A stretch of DNA of 64,000 nucleotides, taken from contig CALYLX010000113.1 in NCBI GenBank assembly GCA_944990035.1, forward strand, positions 434,001 to 498,000, given 5' to 3'. The first letter of the stretch is position 1, and each line of letters starts with the position of its first letter. Below are positions 53,436 through 64,000 of this stretch, piece by piece. Position numbers and translations under genes: made by a program. The notes under the pieces are model-generated. The model saw nothing but the letters and a program-made list of their open reading frames with translations, ran no database searches and was not told the origin of the DNA. This stretch comes from Clitopilus passeckerianus (taxonomy: Eukaryota > Basidiomycota > Agaricomycetes > Agaricales > Entolomataceae).

Positions 53436-56426
53436 TTACGCAACATATAGGAATTTGTTCTTATCTTCCGTGCTTCGCTCCAAATAGTCGCTTTCCACCA
53501 GCGAATCAATTCGTTTCTTGATGGCGTCCACCTGAGGTACGAAGTGACTCTTGACAGCGTCAATGGTTGCTGTCTTGAGCTGCTCATACGTCATCTCCTT
53601 CTTTGCCTTCATGATGCGTACAATGGCAGCGTCGAGATAATGCTTTCGGTCTCCCTCGATGGAAATATTGGTGCGTCTTGATTCCTCGGGCTATGGTCTC
53701 CATGAGATCGCCGTCGAAGATGTACAGGAGCAAGATCACGTACCGAAACCTTCGCTTGGATAGAATTGATATGAACTTTGGCTCGAGCGTCGTCGAAGTC
53801 AGCATTGAACCTGAACACATCGCTGTCGTCGACATCTTTGCCAGGAGGGACTTTTTTCAAGACTTTTTTCTTGCCACATGCCAAACTTTGGAGCGTCCTC
53901 CTCAATTCTCCGTCCTCTACATCATCAGAGAGATAAGCGGCGAATCACGAGTTACGAGTCGGAAGTGTACTGACCTAACCGCACCCGATCCTTTATATCC
54001 CGGAATCCCCACTCTGTCCCGTCGTTAAACAGTAGCAACACGATACCCTGGTACAAGCTCAACGAGAGCTCCTTTATTCCGGGTTTGAAACGAGCTTTCA
54101 TTGTCATAGTGCCAAGCGCATGGTCCCAATCAAGTACATGGCCGGAATGCTTGTTCTTGTAAAAGTTTGAGAAGGAAATCAAATCTGCTTGCATCTACAA
54201 GATAACATGAGAACATGGCGAAAACGGACGAGAAACCAATAAACCCACCTCGGGAGGTAAATCGACGCCCGTCTTCTGTACCGTGAAAGGCCACGCACTG
54301 CGCTGTAGCACCATTGCATGGAGTTGGCGCCCAGAACTGTCTGAACGAAGCCTAGAGTGGTAATCCGCGATCATCTCCTTCGACAGAGCCAAGTCCTTGA
54401 ACATGTCTTCGCCCATCCCAAACTCAGGATCGTACTCTGTAGCGCGATGTCAGCAACTGAATCAACTAACCCCAAGAGAAAAATTCACTGACTCTCTTTC
54501 AACTTCTTCAACATAGCAGCCTCGAAGTCGTCCGAGGCGCTCTTCTCCAAAAGCAGCCGCTTCGCCAAGGATCGATGATAGAACGTCCTGAAGACGTCTT
54601 TATCGTCCGTGAACCTATACAGCGCCAAGACTGCATCCAACAGATCTTCAAATTCCTTGTCGCTAGTACTCCCTTGCCCCTTCCTCATCAGCTTGTCGAG
54701 GTATTTCGCGATCATCTCCGCAGGTTTGTTACGACGGGCTTTGAATCCAACATTGAAAGCATCCGTCAACGCGTAGACAAACTCGCTGTTCGATTGCTTG
54801 CTCGACGCACTGCTGGATGCCTCTCCGACCTTATTCACCGAGTTTGAACCTGAGCGAGCTTTGCGTGGACTGGCCACAGGGTTTGTCAGGGAGGCACCAA
54901 TCTTCTCGTCGCAGAAGTAATTCGCAATCGCTTTATCTGCAAGTTGCTTGAAGTCGAGGAGGCGCTGGACCATGTTTTCATCGCGGGTTTGGTCCTTGAC
55001 GATGCCCTCGACTGTTCTGCGAACGTAGCTGCGGAAGGCAGACACGAGGGCTTTGATACCGTCAACCCGCTTGAAGAGCTCGTACATCGTTCCCAGTTCG
55101 TCCCTCTCGCCCTCCCTCTCCAGGTAAGGGCCAAGTGCTGCAAAGAATCGAGTTCAGTTATTGGGAGGAAAAGCGTCGCAATATACTCACTCTCCGTCGA
55201 AAGCCATTCAAGTCTTCCAGCCCACAGGGCTCGTTCCGTCGTCTCCCTGAGGAGGCTCCAACTGCCTACAGGTAAGACATCCTTTGACCGCTGGATTTCC
55301 TGTTCGATCCTGTTGCGTGCATCCTTGAAGAACGACGTGGGCTCATTCTTCAACCGTTCAGCCGTCTCTTCGGATTCAGCTGTATAGAATTCTGAAGTGA
55401 TTTGCACATAGTATTCCTCGAAAGCCGAATATTGCTGATGCTTAACGAGGTGAGTGATGAGCTTCTTGATATCGGGTCTCCAGTTCTCCAGTCTTGAGGC
55501 ACGTCAGTTTAAACCTATTCTTGAATGAAAAGCTGCAGCATACTGAAGCTGACGTTCGTACTCCGCCCATTGCTTAACGCGGGCGCGTAAGATAGAAGCT
55601 ACCTCCAGATTCTCAAAGACCTTAGCTCTAAAAGTCCTGTAAGAGAGTTCTCTGATAAAAGGTGAGTCAAGTGAGTCAGGTCTGAGTGAATATATGCTAA
55701 CCGGACACCAAAGCTGTTGGGTGTGTTGGGGACGTAGACTTGATTGAGGAATGTCAACAGTCCTTGGAGACGGTTCTAAACACCAAGCATCTATCAGCAA
55801 TCTAAGAAACCCCGGATTATTGTTACCTACCACTTGCTGCTCGAACCAGTCGAGGACTTTGACGAACTCAGTGATCCATCCGATCAGGTAATACTGGCTT
55901 TCAACGTCACCCCGCTCCTTCTCGGGTTCAAAGCTTTCAAGGCTATTTGCAATACGGTCCAAAGACCTCTCCAACTCCATTGTCAAGCTTTCATATAAAC
56001 CCTCGCCTTTGTTGGAAATAGTGACGATAAAGCGGCACGCAGCATAGATAGTTTCATAGCTCGCAGGTAGAGGCTCCGTAGAGTTCCGAGTAAGTACAAT
56101 CCTGATGCTTTGTCGAACCAACGCATAAGGACGATCGGAATCCCGGGTTTTCTTTGCTTTAGAAATTGTCAGGTATGAGAGATCACAAGGTAGGGACAGC
56201 ACTCACGCTCTTCGCCGATTATACTAACCTTAAACGGTCCATCCGAGGGGGTGGGTCGATTCGATCTGGAAGCGGAAGCAGCATCAGAGTCGGTGTCCAG
56301 ACGTGCAGCCTTGGGACGAGGAGATGCCGACCCAGTATCAAAGGTATCAATTGCATTTGACCGCAATGCCGTGAAGGCTTTCGAAGAACTCTTTGGCAGA
56401 GTAAGTAAACTCAATACTTCAATCAT
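53436..56426 (-). CDS. CUL4: Cullin-4-type ubiquitin ligase scaffold
   Basis: Scaffold of a CRL4 ubiquitin ligase binding an adaptor (Ddb1) at its N-terminus and Rbx1 at its C-terminus. The N-terminal part has KAFTALRSNAIDTF and SDGPFK, then ISKAKKTRDSDRPYALVRQS. The middle has MYELFKRVDGIKALVSAFRS, NMVQRLLDFKQLADKAIANY, RRNKPAEMIAKYLDKLMRKG and KDVFRTFYHRSLAKRLLLEK then SASDDFEAAMLKKLKE, the strongest cullin signature. MVQ.LLDFK favours Cul4 over Cul1 and Cul3. The C-terminus reads YLERSTEDKNKFLYVA and follows a KAKKEMTYEQL winged helix that should hold the neddylated Lys (about 53640-53690). Stop at 53436. A Ser-rich insert (about 54775-54880) separates repeats. The start near 56426 is uncertain because the first exons are short. 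Confidence 0.85.
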
Positions 56427-56880
56427 GTTTCTATATTTCTGGTAAGTCGTGAGGGCCATGTAGTGGGACGAGTGGCCACTCACCACCACGATAAGCACTG
56501 GTTCAAGTCTTCAGCAGTTGTTTCAGACTCGATTACCGATGGTATGTTGCTGGGTACGACAGGCTCACAGAGGCTTTCCGTGGGCAGATGGAAGCCGTTG
56601 TCGCGTCACGAGACCGTGTATTGTAGCTTGCTCGACGTCTCAGCCGACCTGGACGATGCTGGAAGCTCTGTTTGTCGATCGCGTGCCGGCCAATCAGAGA
56701 AAAACAGCCCCAAGCAAGATAGCCCCAACGCCATTGAATTTGGCTGGTTTGAAAAACCACTCAAGGACCGTTTTGTAGACTACCGGCTTCGATAAATTAC
56801 ACAAAGGTGGTATATATTTAGTTTGATATCATGGTTCTCCCGGTCTACACGATCCTAATATATAAACAAAAGTTCAACTT
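56427..56880. other. Spacer: cullin promoter and aminotransferase 3' region
   Basis: About 450 bp between two minus-strand genes. An open stretch on the plus strand has no family motif. I see no other structure. Confidence 0.45.
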
Positions 56881-58414
56881 TTAGTTACAGACAACACTCC
56901 AATCCTCATACGCCTCTCTGCCCATCTGAATGTCAGTAATCCTCTGCCACAGCGCCTTCCCAACCGTCCCCAGCCCCTTGATCTCATTGGGGAACACGAC
57001 ATCCTTTCCTTCCCACCCAATACGTCCAATCGGGGCAACAATGACAGCAGTTCCGCATGCGAAGGACTCGACCAACTTGCCCTCCTCGGATAGCTCAACG
57101 ACTTCAGGCATAGTGAGGTCTCTTTCGTGGGTGTAGATCCGCTGAGTTGGCGGGATTCCAGGAAGGATAGCTTTCCCGGAGGTATGTGCATTGAGGAGTG
57201 CCAGGCAAGAGTCACGGGTAACACCAGGAAGAATAGTACCATCCAACGCAGGTGTGATGGCGTCCAAATCTATTCCAAATTAGCGCTCTGCATACTCTTA
57301 GTCTAATGGTGGAAATAATCTTACCGCCATCCTCTCGCTTAGTAACGATGAAGAAATTCATAGCTCCAGCCTCAGTGATTTTGTCCCCGAGCAACCATAG
57401 AATCTGAGCGTAGCCATCCTTCGCAGCAGCTCGTTGTGGGAGGAACCCAGAAACGTAGTTGGCTCCGAGCTTGTAACCTCCGGTACCACCAGGCCACGAC
57501 CGAACGGTCTGTCCGACAGCAAGGAGAGGGATACCTTTGGCTTCTGACTTGAAGTAGGGCCCGGCGGGTGTTGCGAGAATATAGATCATGGAAGAGTCGG
57601 AGGCGGTGACTCCCAATGCTATACAGAGGAAGGGTACCATTAGTCAAAGTGTATGAGGAAGGAGGGAAGTTGACTGCTCACAATCTCGAGTGCCGATGAT
57701 CGTTGGCCGGAGGTACAAGCTGAACCCTGGCTTATTGGGTATCCATCGCTTCTCGACTGCGACGAGGCGACGAATGAGCTCAAGAAGCTCCACTGGGTCG
57801 AAAGGCTAATGAACACTCAAACATGAGAAACCTTAGTGGAGCCTCTTAAGGATGTGCATCTTACCGGCAGAGCCACGCGCTCAGCGGAACGCACCAAACG
57901 CTCCATATTTTTAGTTGGCCTGAACAGACGAGCCTCTCCATCTGGCCCAATATAAGCCTATATTCAGGAAAGATTCAATGTGCCAATCAACCAGTATTGC
58001 AAGGAACGAGATCGACCTTCATCCCCTCGAAAACATTGGTACAGTACTGGAAACATGAACTTGCAGGATCCAGGGAGATGGGGCCGTAAGGCTTGATTTC
58101 GGGGTTAGACCAACCAGTCCGTGGATCGAAGCTAACGACGAGCATGTGGTCTGTTTTAATCTGCAAGCAAGACGAGCTCAGGCTCAGCAACTCGAAGCCT
58201 TTCGGGGGCAGGTCACTCACGTCGCCGAACTTGATATCCTCAAGCACAGGTAGAGGCTTCAGCTCCTTTGCGATGTTTACAACGAGCTTGGACGCCTGCA
58301 GACCATGTTCAGCATCTTCACGTTCTTCTTGGTCAGGATGAAGCCGCCACTTACCTGTAGTGGTGCCACGGTAGACTCGCCGTTCCCGTTTGCTGTGCCG
58401 TTCTGAATTGCCAT
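56881..58414 (-). CDS. Branched-chain amino acid aminotransferase
   Basis: PLP enzyme, last step of Leu/Ile/Val synthesis and first step of their breakdown. ATG at 58414 gives MAIQNGTANGNGES; the later FGDVSDLPPKGFELLSL region starts the conserved part. Fold-type IV motifs: GPISLDPASSCFQYCTNVFE, RPTKNMERLVRSAERVALP, FSLYLRPTIIGTRDSLGVTA, WPGGTGGYKLGANYVSGF (PLP-binding Lys in GGYKLGANY), GDKITEAGAMNFFIV, DGTILPGVTRDSCLAL, and ESFACGTAVIVAPIGRIGWE; the stop follows CN at 56881. Five or six short introns. The first residues lack a clear basic amphipathic presequence, so a cytosolic form (Bat2-like) is slightly more likely, but this is weak. Confidence 0.92.
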
Positions 58415-58772
58415 AGGTACGTGGTTAAGACGGTCCTGGCGCGAAAGATGCGAGATATGAAGGGAAAGAACGAGTCATTGAGTGCAGGGCCAATGAAATA
58501 TGGGTGATCGGGTGTTCGGAGGGGTAAAGCCTTCGTCCGACAAATTTCTTTCAGTAAGCGATCAACTTGATCCTCGATCTAATCTTATCTGGGCTTCGAG
58601 TGGGCTGGTCTTACGAGCCGGATTTCCTAATTTCCGCCAGCACAAAGCATGTCAAGGCTTAAAGATAAAGCAGAGTTACAATGGCATCCCAGGAGAAAAG
58701 GGCCGTATTCAAATACATGCGGAAATACAAGAATCTATAATTTTCATGCAAGGCCAATGAACAGTCCAAATT
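58415..58772. promoter_or_regulatory. Aminotransferase promoter region
   Basis: A 358-bp gap between the aminotransferase start and the 3' end of MET2. No distinct Gcn4-type TGACTC site was recognised by eye. Confidence 0.45.
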
Positions 58773-60296
<1,524 letters not shown>

Positions 60297-60764
60297 TCGG
60301 GTGCAATCAAGTCAAGGTTGAATTCAAAGTCCAGTTCAGCCTTCAAGCCCAATTCCCGGGGAAGTTATATAGGAATTCTGTGAGAACGTCGCCAATGTCG
60401 TATGGTCCAATGCAGGTCCCGGCAGTGAGATAAAACCTATGAGTCGTATGATGAGGATTTGTAAAAATCAGAAGTGGCTATGACTCCGTAGCGGCAAATT
60501 TCGGCGGTCCGAAGTGAACGAGATTAGATTGGAACACATCTTATCTTATCGCGGTGCTCCCAGCATCTGTGAAATGACTTGAAAATGACCCAAAGTCATG
60601 TCTTCGTCCTATGAACCTTAGGCAGGAAATTATGAGGCAAAAAGCCAATTCTATTACGGGTGTGGTCAACACACTCAAACCCTCTAGTTCTAACTGATAA
60701 CATACGCATACAATCCCAAAAACCATCAAAAGACCCACAACGAAAAAAGACATATCATAACAAA
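60297..60764. other. Spacer between MET2 and the expansin-like gene
   Basis: MET2 promoter and the 3' region of the expansin-like gene. No gene was recognised. Confidence 0.45.
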
Positions 60765-61833
60765 CTAGCGATCCTGCTGCAACCACTCCCGCTTCTTGAG
60801 CGCCTCGCTAATTCTGCGGCGAAGACGCAGGCCACGGGGAATCCTTGATCGAGGTTCTTTAGCAGCCTGAGCATCAGCACGCGGCTCGGCCGCTCTTCGA
60901 TTCCTCCTTTCCTGGATAACTTCATGGTATCTGCGGTTCAGCCGAGAAGGATCATGGATGTCGCGCCTTGAGACAGGCTCATCGATACCCTGATGGGCAG
61001 TGGACCTCCGGCGAAGCATTTTCATGACCCCGAGGACACCAACATCTCGTTTCTCCGCCGGGGCATCATCTGGTTCAGCCCGAGGTTTCTTGTCACTACT
61101 GCCTCCATCCGCTGGACCAGCAGGTTCATCCGTATATTCCCATTCGACACCGTAGAGTCTTCCCACACTCCTGTCGGCGAGGACGCTAAATGCGGTGGGC
61201 GACATGTCGATGTTGTTTGGATTCTCGCAGTCCCCGCAGCGATCTACCACCGTGACGACGACTGATTTGCCTTGGTCTGCGTAATTGATATGAGATCTCG
61301 ACTGAGGTGGTAAAGGGAGGTAGAGTACGTACATGTAGCCTTGATGTTCTTGCCGCAGATAGGATTGCTACAAGAGATAGAGTCAGAAACGTCGGCTGGT
61401 GAGCAGACGATGGCACCCACTTATTTGGATTAGGTGTAGCACCCCTGGAAGGAGTGTCAGCTATCAACCGGAAATAGGACAAATTTCGAGAGAACTCACG
61501 GATAGTGGTCGTAGCTCCCATGGGCTATCGCTACGACGTACTCATTGTCATAATGCATCTTACCACAAGCGCCTGGTGCGTTGTCTGAAATTCGATGAGT
61601 AAAGGGCGTCCAAATCGTTTACATGGGTAAAGGGACATACGTTGATTGACATTATACCAAGTGGCTGCGAATATATCATGTAAGACGACGCCAAACAAAA
61701 TAGTCAAGATAGAAAACCTACTTTCGCCAGTGAAAGCAGTCACCAATCCAGCACCATAACCCAACAAAGCGAAAGTGCAAACAGCAAACCGAGTATTCCA
61801 CATCATCTCTTCCAGAAAATGGTATAACCGCAC
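60765..61833 (-). CDS. Secreted expansin-like (DPBB/RlpA-type) protein
   Basis: Start at 61803-61833 (MRLYHFLEEMMWNTRFAVCT; the second or third Met fits better), with a hydrophobic signal peptide RFAVCTFALLGYGAGLVTAF. After introns: ATWYNVNQ, NAPGACGKMHYDNEYVVAIA then HGSYDHYP, NPICGKNIKATY, QGKSVVVTVVDRCGDCENPN and NIDMSPTAFSVLADRSVGRL then YGVEWEYT. This is the double-psi beta barrel of expansins and barwins, with the DRC..C cysteines and the functional Asp in VVDRCGDC. Such proteins loosen cell-wall polysaccharides or act as small secreted proteins. Unusually, the barrel is followed by about 120 residues of very basic, disordered sequence with dibasic sites (EKRD, SRRD, LNRRYHE), ending REWLQQDR at 60765. 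The tail may be processed by a Kex2-type protease. Confidence 0.8.
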
Positions 61834-63276
61834 AGCGGTTAAAGATCTATTAGCTCAAGAAGGTGTCCAAGTCGAGCGTCTACTTCCTGGCACAGCCGGG
61901 AAGGCGAAAAGTCTGGAGAGAGGAGATGCGGAGGGGCGGAAGGAGGGGGAGGTCAGAGAGCCTGGCTCAAAACCACTCTTCCCCGTCCCTCAAGCCCACA
62001 CTTATATACACCTTTCCCTCGAATCAGGTTCGGGGATGATGCCGCCATTTCCGACTTCAAGATGAAGCAGATGAGGCAGGCACTTACCGCAATGCTATGA
62101 CATGATTATGATGATAATGAACGGAATCGGCGCTAGACTGTAGAAGGCCCATAGATCACCATGAGTGTGTAACGGAATGAACAGGTCAAGCAGCTTTGTG
62201 TAATCCGTTTACAGGGGCCGGTCAGACCGGCATTGACGGCTGTCGCGACAGTGGGACCGTGGCTGTTGCATTTACCTGAGTTCTCGCCGCTGGACGTTTA
62301 GACTATTTACTGAGGAGCTGTAGCCTTTCTCAGCCAGGCTCTAGAGTTTTTACGATGAGTCGGTCGACTCGTCCAACATGTCACCGCGCCCAGAAGTGAA
62401 GTCCATTCATCCAAAAGCCAAGCTCAGAGCCCACAGAACGTGCGTCAGTGTCGAATCTCGAGCCTGCACTTTAGACTCTACACCGGCGATAATACGGCGA
62501 CATGATGATGGAAACAGTCAAAAGAGCGTTTTGATGTCATCTCGTGGTGGCTGGCTCGAGGCTGTGACAGCACTGCTGACAATGGGCGATATGGATTCCA
62601 GCAGCATTAGAGCATGTAGCTGTCTTTCTTTCAATCTAATCTCTTTCGAGAAAGCCCAGAGTATTTAATGAATGAAGTGCAGAAAGAGCCCGAGAGCTGT
62701 GCTGATTGGATTCAGTGCTCAAGAAGGGAGAAATCACAATGACGATATCGCGAGACAAAAATGCATGGTGTCGTATTCACAAATGCAGATGGAAGGATAG
62801 GGAAATACTATACTACTACAGTAGTACGGAGGATATGTGGTAGACCAGTACAACATTAAACAGCCAGAACGTAACAAACACGAGGACGCCACGAAAAAAA
62901 TGGTAGGAATCTGCCAGGGAAGAGGGAATATATTGGTACAATTCATTCAACTTGTGGATCCGAACCGAGAGAAAGCAGGTGGGGAGAAGGAGAGAGGAGA
63001 CGGGTGGAGGAAAGAAGGAAGGAGTGCGAGGTAGTATGTACTATGGATGGTCGGTAAAAACGGGGAAAAAGGAGACAGAAAAGACAACAAATCAACCCCA
63101 TGGGAACCACAGAAGGAAACCGAAAAGAAGAAGAGAAGCACGAGGGAGATGCAACGTGAATGAAGAGTGTCCGACGGCGCTCAATCTAACAAGATGGGTA
63201 TGGTAGTACAAGTGGGAAGCGAGAGAGATATCGTGAAGTGGTCGTAAACAGTCGTGGATAGAGCGTGTAGCTACTG
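61834..63276. other. Intergenic, purine-rich tract on the plus strand
   Basis: 1.4 kb without a recognised gene. From about 62960 to 63150 the plus strand is almost purely A/G (GGAGAAGGAGAGAGGAGAC and similar), so the minus strand is a long CT tract just downstream of the PH-CRIB gene, possibly in its 3' UTR. Confidence 0.5.
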
Positions 63277-64000
63277 TCATCGACTTGTCACGGGAGCTGC
63301 TGCTCCCCTATCTGTGCCATCTATTATCGCTTTCCACCCCGTCGGTACGCCCTGTATTATAATGGCAATGAGCTTCTTTATCATGCAGAGAGAGATGAAC
63401 GGAACGAACCGTAAACTGCCCACTATTGGGGTCGTACCCAATATGCACCTTATGCACGAAGTCACTTGGACTGCTGATCCCAGCCAACGGGCTCCTTGCG
63501 TATAGTGTGTCCTGCCAGTTATACAGCTCGTCGTCGTTTTTGAAGGAGAGGTGGTATTGCTTCGAGGACTTGATTTCGAGCATGAGACAATGAGGACCCA
63601 GGTCGGCGCGGTCAATGCAGGTGATGTCGCGGAGGTTGAGAGTAAGAGCAGATTTTGCGGTCTAGAGAAGCGGGAGCGACATGTTTAAGAAACGACACCA
63701 AGAGTATGAAGGGGATTGATAGCTACCTTGGACTTGGAAATCTTCAACGTTTTTGGACCCAGCGTCAGCCATTTGGCCTTCCACCGCCACCCAACGACCA
63801 AACCCTCAACCCGCACAGAGTACTCCCCATCCAGCGTGGTAGGTTCCACGACCTTCTCGGCTATAGGAATCGTCTTCATCGTCGATTTGTATGGTAGCGA
63901 CGGCGTGCTATCGTGAAAGGTCGTCGTTCCACCCTGTGAAGAGTCCCGCCGGTGGTGCGTCGTCAACTGCGTTGGGGGATGCTGGTTCTCCTTCTCTGTT
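63277..64000 (-). CDS. PH-CRIB protein related to Cla4-type PAK kinases but without a kinase domain (5' end outside window)
   Basis: Rho-GTPase effector-like protein. From the window edge: SLPYKSTMKTIPIAEKVVEP, then a PH domain VRVEGLVVGWRWKAKWLTLG to LMLEIKSSKQYHLSFKND and DELYNWQDTLYARSPL. A CRIB motif follows at once: SSPSDFVHKVHIGYDPNSGQ. An intron (GTTCGT..ATACAG, about 63427-63359) joins to GVPTGWKAIIDG, which is how PAK proteins continue after CRIB, but the frame stops at 63277 (PVTSR). In Cla4 a long linker and a kinase domain follow; none is seen in the next 1.4 kb. So this is a PH-CRIB-only protein that could bind Cdc42/Rac and phosphoinositides without kinase activity, or a truncated gene. 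Confidence 0.75.

Noticed and set aside
56463..56795. Plus-strand 110-codon frame between cullin and aminotransferase
   Set aside because: No family motif, overlapping frames of similar length, and a position in promoter/3' sequence.
61775..62065. Plus-strand frame over the start of the expansin-like gene
   Set aside because: It is antisense to the signal-peptide exon and shows no domain.

Overview
The window is nuclear DNA of a filamentous basidiomycete, most likely an Agaricomycete. Genes carry many 48-70 bp GT..AG introns. Their closest recognisable families are fungal: WDR59/Mtc5, GH47 mannosidase, S10 carboxypeptidase, tandem DUF6534 membrane proteins, cullin-4, Met2, a PH-CRIB protein. 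The repeats are chromovirus (Ty3/gypsy), Ty1/copia and Tc1-like elements of basidiomycete type. The species cannot be named from sequence alone. Exon joins were read by eye, so internal splice sites are approximate unless stated.

Layout. 1-1213 (-): 3'-incomplete mitochondrial glutamyl-tRNA synthetase. 1841-2786 (+): weak LRR/F-box-like gene. 3336-8736 (+): WDR59 (GATOR2/SEACAT subunit). 8847-11387 (-): GH47 alpha-1,2-mannosidase, divergent from an S10 carboxypeptidase relic (11863-13831). 15581-16182 (+): PD-(D/E)XK-like protein. 17.3-42.2 kb: a nest of transposable elements. 42.2-47.9 kb: a second copy of the WDR59-mannosidase-carboxypeptidase block. 49.1-53.2 kb: two tandem DUF6534 genes. 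53.4-64 kb: cullin-4, branched-chain aminotransferase, homoserine O-acetyltransferase, an expansin-like secreted protein and a PH-CRIB protein (cut by the window end), all on the minus strand.

The host block 3194-13890 is duplicated at 42210-47857. The second copy lost about 5 kb inside WDR59, which joins WDR59's promoter and first five codons in frame to its C-terminal RING, giving a 110-residue mini-gene. Of the carboxypeptidase copies, the left is broken and the right looks intact; both mannosidases look intact. A central 3185 bp of the two copies shows no differences while the flanks differ by several percent, which suggests gene conversion.

The transposon nest holds: a copia element with an open 1564-codon Pol frame (-); a Tc1-like element (A) interrupted by a complete chromovirus (Gypsy-1) with identical 485-bp LTRs and GAAAG target duplications; a 5'-truncated chromovirus (Gypsy-2) itself hit by a 788-bp solo LTR; an inverted Tc1 copy (B) carrying a solo Gypsy-1 LTR at exactly the same site; and the 5' end of another copia. 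The two chromoviruses share a -1 gag/pol frameshift heptamer (GGGTTTT/GGATTTT) and a third ORF of 289 codons after pol. A second frame inside that ORF is almost fully open in both elements. All twelve in-frame stops in the two elements are TGA, mostly at Arg/Lys positions. Gypsy-1 also shows Tf1-type self-priming complementarity.
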